Source of the DNA: Chrysoperla carnea
Taxonomy: Eukaryota > Arthropoda > Insecta > Neuroptera > Chrysopidae
Assembly: GCF_905475395.1 (NCBI RefSeq)
Contig: NC_058342.1
Span: forward strand, 30,710,140 to 30,774,139
Reading direction: 5' to 3'
Length of the DNA: 64,000 nt
Of the stretch, positions 1 to 11,180 are shown one piece after another (positions within the stretch are counted from its first letter, which is position 1; the number at the start of each line of letters is the position of its first letter). Made by a program: the position numbers and the translations under genes. The notes below the pieces were generated by a model. The model was given only the letters and a program-made list of their open reading frames with translations. It was not told the origin of the DNA and searched no databases.

Positions 1-187
1 ATAAAATATTGTGTGCAAGTGATGCTTATAAATTTGATAATATAGATATCGCTCTTCAATCATCAATACCTACAGTCGTCTCTGTTCATCAAATGATTGA
101 TCTTCGATGAACTCATATTTAAATTAAAATTTTGTTTTGATATCATCGACAACTTTATATTTTTATGGTATTATTATAAACAACAAG

Positions 188-412
188 ATTGTTTAAATAT
201 TTTAGATAGTTTTTTATCACACTCTCTAGATTTTTTGATATAGAAATATCCAATTGAAAATCATAACCTATATGATTCATTACTTTTTCAGCCAACTTTG
301 AATGATAAAATAATTATAAAAAGCCCGATGATCTATGCATTTTTTGTGATTTTTTGAAACTTTGTTAATCAAAAAATGTATTTATAAAGTTTTATTGATA
401 TCTCTACTATTA
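188..412 (+). repeat. Dispersed repeat, family H copy 1
   Basis: This stretch is closely similar to 13319-13545 in the same orientation. Both contain the same run through 'atcacactctctagatttt', then 'cagccaactttgaa', then 'aaaaagcccgatga'. No long ORF or terminal inverted repeats are visible. It is a dispersed repeat of unknown class. Positions 1-187 hold nothing recognisable. Confidence 0.7.
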
Positions 413-1098
413 TCCAATCCTTACGAGGTGTTTCGAGCTTTTTGAACATTCTGTATACATACATTCGTATACACTCATTCTTACACACACACATACAACC
501 ATGGCTTACACTACTTCACTGTTTACAGTTGTTTTATAAATATTTTTCACAATTTACGCCGTTTTCTGCAGTTCGTAATTAATTATATATGAACGATATT
601 TTATATACCCCATGCAAAAGTATTTGACGAAATGTAAACTATAAATTTTTTCCAATGTCATACCATTTGGTGTAACTTCATTTGGAGGGCATTAACATTT
701 TAAAAGTATTGGCAGCCCCAATTTGCACTTCATAGGTACTCTCTGAACTTATGATACAAAGTTTCAGCGCTCTATCCCAATTTGGAGGGGCTGTGGAGAA
801 GAACAGAACCTAAAAAGGTGAAAGATAGGGATTTTCATTTTAAAATCACGAATCACTTTTGTTTCGTACTAAATGATTTATAACTAATGTAATAAAATGA
901 ATAACAAATATCTTCTATCTTAGTCCAACTTATTGCTGTCAGTACGAAAAAATAAACCCTGCACTTGCGCTTATAACATTATGAAAAGGCCTATAAGCGC
1001 CGCTCTTTTAGCGCGCCTTAGACTAAATTAACTGACCTGTATTTGATTACGTAATACGTTGCACAAAAAAAAAAACCGTTTTTATTAAAACTTAATAT
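413..1098. other. AT-rich spacer, no gene seen
   Basis: No ORF with coding character is seen. There are short CA-rich runs near 476-497. The sequence at 655-700 (a 'cataccatttggtgtaac' type motif) resembles 44903-44925, so part of this may be another decayed repeat. Confidence 0.4.
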
Positions 1099-1170
1099 TG
1101 ACCCCGACGTGATTTGAACACGCAACCTTCTGATCTGGAGTCAGACGCGCTACCGTTGCGCCACGGAATC
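1099..1170 (-). tRNA. tRNA-Trp (anticodon CCA), copy 1
   Basis: The reverse strand folds as a standard 72-nt tRNA. It has acceptor stem GATTCCG/CGGGGTC, D stem GCGC/GCGC, anticodon stem TCTGA/TCAGA around loop CTCCAGA, and a T loop TTCAAAT. The A box (TGGCGCAACGG) and B box (GTTCAAATC) are intact and the discriminator base is A. A run of T residues follows about 10 nt downstream on minus, as expected for a Pol III terminator. No intron is present. It differs from copy 2 at one position (T instead of C at tRNA position 3), which still allows a G-U pair. It is probably functional and inserts tryptophan at UGG codons. Confidence 0.95.
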
Positions 1171-2130
1171 GTTGATATCAGTTTGTTGTTTAAATACAAA
1201 AATTTAGTCACATTATCTAAAATATTGCAATAATTAATATTTGGAGAATTAAAAATGAAATATAATTAATTTCTCCAAAATCAAGAACTATGACAACTGC
1301 ACCTTAAATACTCAGTAAAATGGTTGTGCCCATTATCGATTACCTCGGTGGAATTAGGCCCTCTCACGAGATGAATCCGTTTCAAATTTCGAGGTTTCAT
1401 CTTCGTCGACATAACTCTGCCATGCAGTAAACTGTTATGTTAGACACAGTTGGTACATTGAGATCGCATCAGATCCATTCAGTAAGATCATTTGACGTTT
1501 TTTTTAAACAGAGACAGAGCCTAAACGGCCAGGAAATCGAACAGGCAAACCCTAGACTTGGAGAATAGATTTGGACGTCGCATAGGCTAACGGACGTACC
1601 GACTATAGACTTAGCTGCCTTGTGACGATTTATGTCTCTTACAGAGATGGACGGCTCGCGAATGCAAACTCCTAACTATATAAAGTGTCTTTTCTATTAA
1701 GTTTATAACATGAGCTCGAAGAGTTCAGGTTATAAGGACCACAGATTGATATGAATATTTGAACTTTTTAGATTATTTGAATTTGAATATTTTAGATTCA
1801 GACTGTTGAGATGTTCCTGCTTTTTTAATAAACTTTTAAGGAAAATGATACAGTTATAAATTACACAGGGTATATAAATAATTGACTAAAGTCAATTGTT
1901 ACCCTCAACTTATTTATACTGAGCTATATATTTGAGTCGTATGGATGCATTTTTTATAAACATAACTTAATAGCGCTCGGATAAAGATTCCAAATAGATT
2001 ATTATAATTTGTGATGCATTATATTTATCCATCAAATTAAATCATATAATGTGATTTTTATTTAAAAAAAAAAAGAAAAAAAACTGACGCGAGTCCCCAC
2101 ACTATTTCCATGCGATGAACTTTATATAGT
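1171..2130. other. Intergenic, slightly GC-richer, no gene seen
   Basis: Positions 1320-1680 are less AT-rich than their surroundings and do not match other parts of the window. No open frame with a plausible start or splice sites stands out. The stretch could be an old transposon remnant or a conserved non-coding piece. Confidence 0.4.
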
Positions 2131-2519
2131 AAGTGAAAACAAACAATTGACTGAATTAATTGTTGAAATACCATGTATAAACATTGTTGATTATATTACA
2201 CAAACATACATACCTATCAATCACACATAACTAATATTCGCATGTAATACGCAGTATACATTTTGCGCCTAATTTGCTGTTAACTCGACGCCACTTTTTA
2301 CGTCCTGAGGACGCTGTAAAAATTTCAGCTTTTTTCCTTTTACGTTTTTGAGTTATCGTGTTCACAGACGGACAGACAACCGAAAATGAACTAATTAGGT
2401 GATTTTATGAACATCTTTACCAAAATTATGTTGTTCGCAATCAATATTTTTAAGCGTTACAAACTTGGGGCTAAGCTTGGTATACCTTGAAATATATTGC
2501 ATATATACATGGTATAAAA
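2131..2519 (-). mobile_element. Family A (DINE/Helentron-like) element, internally deleted
   Basis: On minus this begins with TATACCATG... (plus-strand end at about 2517) and ends with ...TTTTCACTT at 2131. It contains the GACGGACAGACAACCG block, the 'cctaattag' block and the terminal hairpin with arms AACAATTGAC/ATTAATTGTT type. It lacks about 150 bp of the middle compared with 52161-52737. Positions 2528-2586 repeat the 3' end again as a truncated second copy. No protein is encoded. Confidence 0.8.
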
Positions 2520-2655
2520 AAGTAATTTAATGCAAAAACAAACAATAGACTGAGTTAATTGTTGAAAAACCATGCATAGACAGAAGAAAGAAGTTTCATT
2601 ACTTAATTTGTTGCAAAAATACAGTTTATAAAACCATGCTCTAAAAAATTTTGAT

Positions 2656-2727
2656 TGACCCCGACGTGATTTGAACACGCAACCTTCTGATCTGGAGTCA
2701 GACGCGCTACCGTTGCGCCACGGAGTC
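2656..2727 (-). tRNA. tRNA-Trp (anticodon CCA), copy 2
   Basis: This is a 72-nt tRNA-Trp on minus with all four stems paired: acceptor GACTCCG/CGGGGTC with one wobble, D stem GCGC/GCGC, anticodon stem TCTGA/TCAGA and a regular T arm. The loop CTCCAGA gives anticodon CCA. A six-T terminator lies within about 10 nt downstream on minus. From memory of insect nuclear tRNA-Trp this is the canonical sequence, and it is the best candidate for the active parent of the cluster. Confidence 0.96.
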
Positions 2728-3760
2728 GTTGTTAAAATTGCCTCTCACTGTGAACTAGCCGTGAGTGATCAACTTTGTGTTATAATTATGTGAAACAGTT
2801 TTTAAACAGATTTTGAGTATTTTCACAATATTGAGTTGATAGAAAGAAATTTTCAACAATCTATTTGTAGGTACAAATGAGGCAAGGTCCTCTTACACCT
2901 CGAAGCGTCGGGTTTTTCCCTTGAAGTATCTCAAAACTAAACAGATTTTCTCGTAACAACCCGTAGAATTTTCTCTTGATTCGACGAAGAGTTACGATGT
3001 CATAGACAGAAACACAGATTCACAGATACACAAATGAATCTTTGTCACACCTCTCGTTCTTGTGTTGGGGGTTAATGTACGCAGTCTCAAACAATTTATA
3101 CATGCATCTTTTTAAAATCAGTCAAAAATAAATTCAACTCTATTAAAAGCATTTAATATATTGTAAACCCAGCGAAGCGAGTGGATATCACTCCAGTTAA
3201 AAATAAAAATAAAATTCAGGATCTTAGCAAAACAATCCGCCTTAGTAAAAAGTCAATTATTGCCGTGTTGACATGTGTTCCATGGCTTGATTTCTGACGG
3301 TAATATATTTATTGATGATGGTATTTATTTTCAACGTAAATAAGAAATTCAAAAATAACATTTTCCATTAAAATCAACAACATATTTTCCTCAACAACAT
3401 ACAAATTATATAATCTGACCTGTTTATTTAAGATAAAACGCAAAAAATTGTAATATTTATTTATCTATAAATGACCTAGAAATTTATAAATAAAATAAAT
3501 TGCATTTTCCAAGAGAAAATAGGAAAATATAAAGGTAATAAACATATTACTAGCATAGATTATTTTAATGTTTGAAACGATTTTTAATTTAGAAATGAGA
3601 ATCATATCTTATAGAAAATATTAAAGAATGAGTTTAATTTAAGGTAACTCGATTTATACGAGCAAAAATATGTATAAAATCCTTCACAACCTTTTTCAAA
3701 TGAGTTGAGGTTAAATTAATTGCCTTTGCTTTGTTTACATTAAGAGGCAAATTATACAAC
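2728..3760. other. Spacer between tRNA genes, no gene seen
   Basis: No coding region is recognised. Positions 3168-3195 carry 'cccagcgaagcgagtgg', the conserved end motif of family F (compare 21553-21575 and 44128-44142), so a stub of that element lies here. The remainder is AT-rich. Confidence 0.45.
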
Positions 3761-3832
3761 GACTTCGTGGCGCAACGGTAGTGCAACTGACTCCAGATCA
3801 GAAGGTTTCGTGTTCAAATCACGTCGGGGTCA
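3761..3832 (+). tRNA. tRNA-Trp (CCA), copy 3, diverged and possibly a pseudogene
   Basis: This is a 72-nt tRNA-Trp on plus with anticodon CCA retained and a long T run directly after it. It differs from copy 2 at five tRNA positions: 5 (C to T), 22 (C to T), 25 (G to A), 26 (T to A) and 48 (G to T). Position 26 breaks the first pair of the anticodon stem (A-A) and position 48 gives a T-T mismatch in the T stem. The other changes leave wobble pairs. The A and B boxes are mostly kept, so it may be transcribed, but its structure is weaker than that of copies 1 and 2. Confidence 0.85.
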
Positions 3833-3904
3833 ATCGGATTTTTTTTAGCACAATTTAGAACACTGTTCTTACAACAAATTATGCAAGCAAGGAAATGTTT
3901 TACC

Positions 3905-4128
3905 ATTATATTGACACCGTGCGTGAGTTTTATAGGAGGCGTTTCCATGGTAACGATACACTACTTTAATTATAGAATTGTATGGATGCATATATAATTG
4001 TATGGATTGCATTTATGACTTACATTGAAAATTTAATATTATTGTCTCACAAATTTAAATAATTAATTATGATAATTTACATTTGCAAAATAATATTTGT
4101 GCAATTTGATTTCTTATTTTCACAATTT
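3905..4128 (+). repeat. Family I repeat, left part (interrupted)
   Basis: This matches the reverse complement of about 13080-13310, sharing 'cgtttccatggtaacg'-like sequence, 'tgtatggatgcatatat' and 'ttatgataatttacattt'. A further copy lies at 55785-55965. Homology to the 13-kb copy resumes at 4681-4795, on the far side of a family A element, so this copy is split by, or was joined to, that element. Confidence 0.75.
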
Positions 4129-4680
4129 TTATACCATGTATATATGAAATATACATAGTATATTAAGTTTAGTCCCAACTTTGTAACGCTTAAAAATAAT
4201 GATGCTAGAAAAAAAATTTTGTCATAGGTGTTCATAAAATCACCTAATTAGTCCATTTCCGGTCGTCCGCCCGTCCGTCCGTCTGTGGACACGATAACTC
4301 AAAAACGAAAAAAGATATCGAGCTGAAATTTTTACAGCGTACTCAGGACGTAAAAAGTGAGGTCAAGTTCGTAAATGAGCATCATTGGTCAATTGGGTCT
4401 TGGTTCCGTAGGACCCACCTTGTAAACCGTTAGAGATAGAACAAAAGTTTAAATGTAAAAAATGTTCCTTATCAAAAATTTTTTTCAAACAACTTTTGTT
4501 TGAAACATTTTTTCGTAAACATCACTGTTTACCCGTGAGGGCGCTATTTAGGCGGAAATTTTATAATATGTACTATACTTGATTATCAGTTATGTATGTA
4601 TCACATGTTTGTATGTGTAATGTAATAAAGAAATCAACACTGACTATGCATGGTATTTCAACAATTAACTCAGTCAATTG
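4129..4680 (+). mobile_element. Family A (DINE/Helentron-like) element, near full length
   Basis: The element runs from TATACCATGTATA at 4130 to the hairpin end at 4680. It has the GTCCGCCCGTCCGTCCG microsatellite near 4264, the conserved 'gttcgtaaatgagca' and 'cgttagagatagaacaaaag' blocks, the 'cactgtttacccgtgagg' block, and the inverted match of its left end (TGGTAT-type, near 4650). It is embedded in family I, whose two halves flank it. No ORF of note is present. Confidence 0.85.
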
Positions 4681-4795
4681 CAAATTAGTCATAACAGCCT
4701 CCTTTATCGCCAAAATTTTTCACTGGCAGCGCTGGCATTGATTTTACTGTCCCTACCATGACTACGCACACAACGAATATATTATAATAATTTGC
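4681..4795 (+). repeat. Family I repeat, right part
   Basis: This matches the reverse complement of 12905-13010, sharing 'cctttatcgccaaaattttt' and the 'cgctggcattg'/'ccaacgc' region. With 3905-4128 it makes up one family I element into which the family A element lies. Confidence 0.75.
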
Positions 4796-5283
4796 CTATA
4801 GTTTTTAAATGTATTATACTTAAAATCAATTTGGTGGATTTTGACAAAACAACATCCAATATGCAATTGTATCAGTGAGCGAATAGCCTTACAAAACTGG
4901 AAAAACATGTATAAAATTAATAGTCATTATTAAAGAAAATAAGTACGAAAAACAAACATTAATATAAACTTTTATCGTATACTATTTTTTACGTGTTTAC
5001 TGAATCATATCATAATTATAAACAGTTTCAAAGGCCACGGCCTTAATTAGTAAGTGTATCTAACTGTATGATAATTAATTGTAATTTATTGTACAGGGAC
5101 TAAATATCTGGCAATTCATTCATAATTAGCTTGCGAAAATTTCGATTTTACACTTTCAATTTCATTAGCTCTGTCTGTCAGTTATTTAGTGTTAATTTCG
5201 TTGAGAATTATGAATCAATCAAACATTTGTAAAAGCTGGACTATTTGTAAAAACTGGACGTGCTTAATTTAAAATAATTCGTA
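4796..5283. other. AT-rich spacer, no gene seen
   Basis: No coding frame, RNA gene or recognised repeat is seen here. Confidence 0.4.
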
Positions 5284-5378
5284 ACGCATCAAGCTTTTAC
5301 CAACAGTCATGCATGAGTAACTCATAAGAAAAATTATTTTCTACTTTTTAATTCGATAAACGCTTGTCCCTAGAAAAG
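5284..5378 (-). repeat. Single-arm remnant of fold-back family M
   Basis: The order 'gcatcaagcttttacc', 'gagtaactcataag', 'attttctactttttaa' and 'ataaacgcttgtccct' reproduces one arm of the fold-back element at 49105-49365. Only one arm is recognisable. Confidence 0.55.
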
Positions 5379-7361
5379 TATGGTTTAGGTAAAGTTGTTA
5401 AGTTATTTATCTGTCTAAGAGGTTATTTTGTGCGCTGATCATGAACTTTTGGGTCATTTTGCTGCTCGAAATGAGGAAAAAAACATATGGTCGTGGAAAA
5501 CTTCGGTTCTTGAGTCTACTTTTGAACAGAGGGTTCAGATGAAAAAAGGTTTTCAGTCGAAAATTGTGGCTAATACATACAATTTTCTGCCAACTAATAG
5601 TCAATTAAAGGCTATGTGCCCCATATATGGTGCTTTTTGCCCATTTTTTTGAAGTCGAGTTTATTTTTTTGATCACTTTCGAAATTCGTAAAATTGAGTT
5701 TTTAGGCCGAAAAATAGGTCTTGTAGATTAACGTCAATATATTTTCGCTATGTTCGTTATATCCTTTTTACGAAACGATTTATACATCGTATCGTATAAA
5801 ATTTCCAAGTTTGAAAGGAGAAAAATTGTTCACAAAGCTTTAAGATCACAACAAAATGTAGGAAAAAAATATACCCTGAAAATTGTCGGGGTAAACATAG
5901 AAACACACCCCGTTATTTTACAAAATTGGTACAGTTTTGTAGAAAAAAAAAAAAAGATTACATAATAGATGTTCTCTTATGTAATAGCAATTAACATCTC
6001 TATGGTGATACGCGAGCTATATAGAAATACAAGCACGTATGTATAAAAAATAACTCTCACTAGTTTTTTTCCCCCGAAAAGATAGACTTATGATTTTATC
6101 GTAGGTTAACGAGTATTGGAGGGTGACGATGGTATATAAATACCACAAAACACAATTTACATTGGTTTTAAAGGTGTCTAATGTATGAATAATATCTATG
6201 TATTTGTTGCTCGCTACTTTTGGGCATACACTACGGTCCCTCTAATATGGGCGTCGCCAGGACGGGGAGCAGTTGGGACCTCTCTAGAGTTTGATAAAAA
6301 TGTTTCAAAGCTCCTAATTGTCTTAAGAATGTAAAATTCTACTCAAAATTTCTAATATATCTGGCTCCAGTGTCTGTGAACCACCGGAATTTGGTATTTG
6401 CCATCGACTAGCGACGCCCTTGCCCTATAACTTCAATGATATAGGGCTAATTACAAAAACTAGGGGATGGGGGTTCTTCACATGGAAAAAACCGCTTTTT
6501 TGAATGTTGGTATGGGCTTGAACTTTATTACAGCCGCCACAAATTCAGTTAACTTCCCAGCCACCTTCCCTTTATATGTCCTAGTATTGTGTTTTTAAAG
6601 GTTTTTATGGCTGTTAACAACTGTAAAGCCTCTTCAAATTAAGCTAAAGAATTGAATGTCGGTATGTTAGTTGGTTAGTTAGTGTCAAAGATGCACCTTT
6701 TTGAGGGGGCAGTATACTACCCTCTTACTGATCTTTTATGTATATTTTTCCAGAAACTAGACATCAATCCTATTTCAATAAAAATTCTGCAAGAAATATG
6801 TAGAGAGTGGGAAATATGACTTCAGTGATTGGCACCGATGCTTACAAGTAGTCTTGTAAAAGAGAACTCTAAGTGTGTTTGGTTTCTCTATATACAAAGA
6901 GTCCTTTCAAAATATTAATACGCCATTTTTTTTGTAGAAAAAATTCTAATGCTTTAAAAATATCGTAAGAGATAAAATCTATTAAGTTAATTTGACCGAA
7001 GTTTTTTTATGTTTTGCTTGTTTCAGAATTTAAGTAATCAATATCTTATTTTCTTGAGTTAATAATTATTATTTGGGGCCAACCGGTATTTTATATACAA
7101 CTTGCACTACACACATTTGTGTGTAGAAAAAACTATTGAATTTGTGCTTATAATTCTCATGTGTTTTTTTACATATCATCAGTGGCGGAACAACAATTAC
7201 TTGAAATTTCATTCAAGCGAGTTTAAAATTTTATGTTGAGTTGAATTATCTTCATAACGGCATATGTTTATAAACGTTATATATAAATTCACTTTTATTT
7301 TTTCAGTGGATAAAATTTTCTGAAAATGAAGGTTATTTAATTCCATGAAAATATCTTCTAC
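5379..7361. other. AT-rich intergenic region, no gene seen
   Basis: Open frames near 5407-5652 and 5750-5965 have no recognisable domain or good start context and are treated as chance. Moderately GC-rich patches lie at 6230-6300 and 6360-6440. They do not match anything else in the window and have no clear open frame. Confidence 0.4.
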
Positions 7362-7871
7362 ATGAATTTTTGAAAAAGTACTTCAAAATGTTGATTTTGC
7401 TAATAAAAAGCCACCAAAAATTTATTTCGGAAAAATACACACGCTTTCTTGCCAAGAACTTAAATTAAATTTTAAACCTTTTTTAAACTGTCAAAAACGC
7501 GGGCATCCAATTTGGTGGCGTAATATCGGTATCATTATACGAAATAACACAAATAAGTTTGACAGATATATTCATAGACATCTGATTATAATAAATATAA
7601 ATACTTATTATCTATGGATATATTATACCCGGCTGTCTACACTGAACTAATTGATGGTCTATGGCTCATACCGATATGACATCACAGCAGGGCTTGCCCG
7701 CGTTTTAGATCACGTGATATACAGTTTAAAAAATACGAATTTTATTTTTAATATTATAAAAGACAAATGTGTTTTTATGACTCAAATTCAGAATATTTAA
7801 GTATATTTTTACATAAATTTTAACTTTTTTCAAATTTCATAATTTAGTTTTGGCTAACGATAATACCCTAT
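7362..7871 (+). mobile_element. Family G MITE-like element, 5' end missing
   Basis: This is about 510 bp closely similar to 19345-19866 and to the reverse complement of 58470-58980. The 3' terminus AATACCCTAT is present at 7862-7871. The matching 5' terminus ATAGGGTATT is replaced by unrelated sequence, so the copy is 5' truncated by roughly 15 bp. No protein is encoded. It contains a GTCAAAAACGCGGGCATCC block and a TCACGTGA E-box palindrome. Confidence 0.8.
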
Positions 7872-8349
7872 TGCTTAAATCATCCCTCCTCCTCACTTTA
7901 AATCATGCGCATGCATAGTATACTACCGTATTTTAGCTCATATGTTTAGCGGGAAAAAATTTGTGTTCAGAGAGTCATGTAATGGATATAAAAGTTCCCA
8001 CTCTTCGCTGTTTATACTCCCAACTCCCTCACCATTGACCTTCAATACATTGCACAATGATAATTACGACTAATAATAAATAATGTTATGTAAGTTTACA
8101 TGTAATTTACAAAACAATATTTGTTGTTGAAACTGAATACATTAATGGATTCGAATCTGATTAAGTAAAATATTTATTATTACATTATTCTCATCATCGG
8201 TAAAACATTAGCCATTTTAAATTAATATTGTAAATGCGAAAGTAACTGCGTTAGCTTTCGATCTGTTGGCTTGGTTTTTAACGCGGTTTGCCATGATGAG
8301 CAACTTAGCAGAATTCATCAAGTAACGGTGTGAGATATGATATGATATA
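7872..8349. other. AT-rich spacer
   Basis: No gene or known repeat is recognised. Confidence 0.4.
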
Positions 8350-9345
8350 CTGGTCCCGGAATTTAGCACAAAAATGATAGCTACCGAAAAACTGTCATTC
8401 TAGATGAAAAGAATGATCCAAAATAAGTGGGTTTCAAAAAACATTCCAATAAGATCGGATCAAATTTGCATGTGTTATGAAAAAAATCGAATTTTTTAAC
8501 TTTATGACGTCATCAGAATTCAAAAAATTTAATTTTGCTCTATCAAATCCAAATATTATCCAATTTTGATAAACCAAGTATGTAATCCTACTAAATTTGG
8601 GTTATACTTTTCAAATTTGTGATCAAAATTAACCTAGAACTGATTGGTTTCAAGAATGTGTAGTCCTGGTCCCGGAATTAAGCACATAAGTGATAGCTAG
8701 CGAAAAATTGACATCACAACTGAAAAGAATGACCAAAAATTAGTGGGTTTCAAAAAAAATTCCAATAAAATCGGATAAAATTTGCCTGTGCTACCAAAAA
8801 AATAGAATTTTTAACTTTATGACGTCATCAGAATCCAAAAAATTTAATTTTGCTCTATCAAATCCAAATATTATCCAATTTTGATAAACCAAGTATGTAA
8901 TCCTACTAAATTTGGGTTATACTTTTCAAATTTGTCATCAAAATTAACCTAGAACTGATGGATTTCAAGAATATACAGTCCTAGGCCTGGAATTAAGCAC
9001 ATAAGTGATAGCCAGCGAAAAATTGACGTCACAACAGAAAAGAATGACCCAAAATTAGTGAGTTTCAAAAAAAATTCCAATAAAATCGGATAAAATTTGC
9101 CTATGTGTTATCAAAAAAATCAAATTTTTTAACTTTATGACGAGTTGGGTTGGGTTGGGTTGGGTTGGGTTGAGTTGGGTTGAGTTGGGTTGGGTTGTCC
9201 TGGTCCCGGAATTTAGCACAAAAGTGATAGCTACTGAAAAACTGACATTATAGATGAAAAGAATGACCCAAAATAAGTGGGTTTCAACAAAAATTCCAAT
9301 ACGATCCGATCAAATTTGCATGTGTTGTGATAAAAACATTTTTTG
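8350..9345 (+). repeat. Satellite family B array (about 316-bp unit) with embedded pentamer run
   Basis: The landmark 'ggtcccggaatt' recurs at about 8352, 8669, 8985 (variant) and 9201, a spacing of about 316 bp for the first three. Each unit carries 'atgacgtcat' (a CRE-like palindrome), a 'tgtaatcctactaaatttgg' block and 'cctagaactgat'. The third unit is cut at 9143 by a pentamer run and a fourth partial unit follows. The same satellite occurs as five units in opposite orientation at 60499-62081. Confidence 0.9.
9143..9197 (+). repeat. (GGGTT)n pentamer run, 11 units
   Basis: About eleven head-to-tail GGGTT units lie here, two or three of them variant GAGTT. The run sits exactly where the satellite B unit is interrupted. 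It resembles a TTGGG-type telomere variant but is far too short and internal to be called a telomere. Confidence 0.9.
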
Positions 9346-9679
9346 TTTGAAATGGTAGGACGTAACAGCTAGTTTCTATATTAAATTTCAAATTAACTGA
9401 CTAATGGGTTTTAACATATATTTATAAATTTTAACCACTCGAGATATATGATCATGTAAAATCTAAATAAGTATATGAACCAAAAAATTTAATTAAATAA
9501 TATTTGTGAAAATGCAGTAGAAACTGGTTATAGTGACGTCGCTCAGAATGACGAACCAACGAATATTACAACGAATTGGAACTGGCCCTAACTGAATCGA
9601 AAACAAAATTTAAGGAGGATTAGACGTCATTTCTAAATCTCAGCCGAAATAATTATAATAATAAACCGAAAAAACCACT
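9346..9679. other. Spacer
   Basis: No gene or known repeat is recognised. Confidence 0.35.
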
Positions 9680-9807
9680 CTACACAGAGAGAATTTTATT
9701 TTTACGGTAACAATCCCTATATTGTAGCTGCTACTATCTCATAGGGTTCCTAACTTCTCAAAAGTTAAAATGGTGAATACAACTATCATGAAATTCTCTC
9801 CGTGTAG
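9680..9807. mobile_element. Small 128-bp MITE candidate
   Basis: The left end CTACACAGAGAGAATTT (9680-9696) and right end AAATTCTCTCCGTGTAG (9791-9807) are inverted repeats with one mismatch over 17 bp. The interior is not coding. The size and TIRs fit a miniature inverted-repeat element. No clear target duplication is visible. Confidence 0.65.
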
Positions 9808-11180
9808 GTAGTATTCATTCATAGTAAATCCTCCCAACATAACCTAAACAACTCCTCTCATCATTAATCCTCTCAAGTAACGAAATCCACATTGAGCCAT
9901 TTGGAGATACTGGATCTCTAGAAATGCAATTGATCGATTTAAAAAGTAAGGCTTTGTTGAGTGGAAAATTTACAGAGTTGAAAAGCAAGAGGGAGGCTTC
10001 TCGGGTATGTCCTCTCTTCGGTATTGAAGAAAGTCCTTGATATCAATGCAATCATATTCGATTTTAGTCAATATCTCAGAAACAATTCTTCCAATCGTCC
10101 AAATAATCCATGTTTGAATCAAAATCACTCTAGAATTCCAGTTTTACTTTGTATACTTAGGGTACTTTTTGGGCGGATTTTTTTACTTTTTTGGGTTATA
10201 ATTTCGCTAAATAATCCAAAGTTTGGTTGATTTAGTGATTGACGACATTTATGTACAGTCTCATTTCTAAATTGTGATTTTGAACCATATATATAAAACT
10301 TTTATATGCCTGTTTTGAACATTTGTTATAATTTCACATTTTATGATTATAATGCAGCAAATATTGCCATCTATACGAAACTTAAGACACTAAAAACAAT
10401 GGGTATAATACATTGAAATAATAACAAACCTCTTTGATATAATGTTATGAATATTATAGAGCCATCTTGTGATGAAGATAAAACTATCGGTTTTTAGTTC
10501 AATACACATATTATTCCATGGTTCAATAGTAAACACGCAAGGTTAGTATACAGGCTAAAGCACTAAAGATTGATTGTTGACGGATAAAATACAATTGTTC
10601 ATGTATTTAGTAAGGAGGGCAAGTCAGCGCAAATGCATTTCCGGCTGGCCTTTGAAACATCGAATTCGTCCTCCTCTAAAACTCAAATCTATTTTTTGCC
10701 TCCTTTTCGCAAAGTCAATCAAATTTTCGGATATTCTTAAGATTTTAACGATATCTCAAAAACTATTCACCCTAGGAATAAGTGATATTTGAACTTATTG
10801 GGGTCAAAATTACCCTACACAACAAGTTTCATCAAATTTTGAAAATTTTAATTTTTCTTAAGACAATTTTAAACAAACGATGGGGTTTCTAGGATCAGTT
10901 GGATCCTTAAATGCAAAATTTGGGTCCTCTTGTCGATTGGACGAATAACTTCGCAGATATTTACTTAAATTGTAAATCAGGGTTGATATCCGGGATCTAT
11001 TTCTTCAATTGATAAGTTCAACAGTTGGTTCAATATGTTTTTATGCTAAATACTGCTGAGATTATGAAAATTGAAGGCCAAAAAAATTTTATTTACTCCT
11101 CTCTAAACTAAAAATTTCGACATTTTCTATTCCAGACTATAAGCTGATATGCTGAATGCTCATTACTGCTATCAAACATT
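9808..11180. repeat. Diverged satellite-like region, no gene
   Basis: Blocks such as 'atatctcagaaacaattctt' (10070), 'gatatctcaaaaactattca' (10750), 'ggggtcaaaattaccctac' (10799) and 'gtttcatcaaattttgaaa' (10825) match, loosely, the motifs of satellite family E at 56-57.6 kb. The open frames at 10024-10230 and 10574-10792 lie inside this low-complexity material and are not considered genes. Confidence 0.5.
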
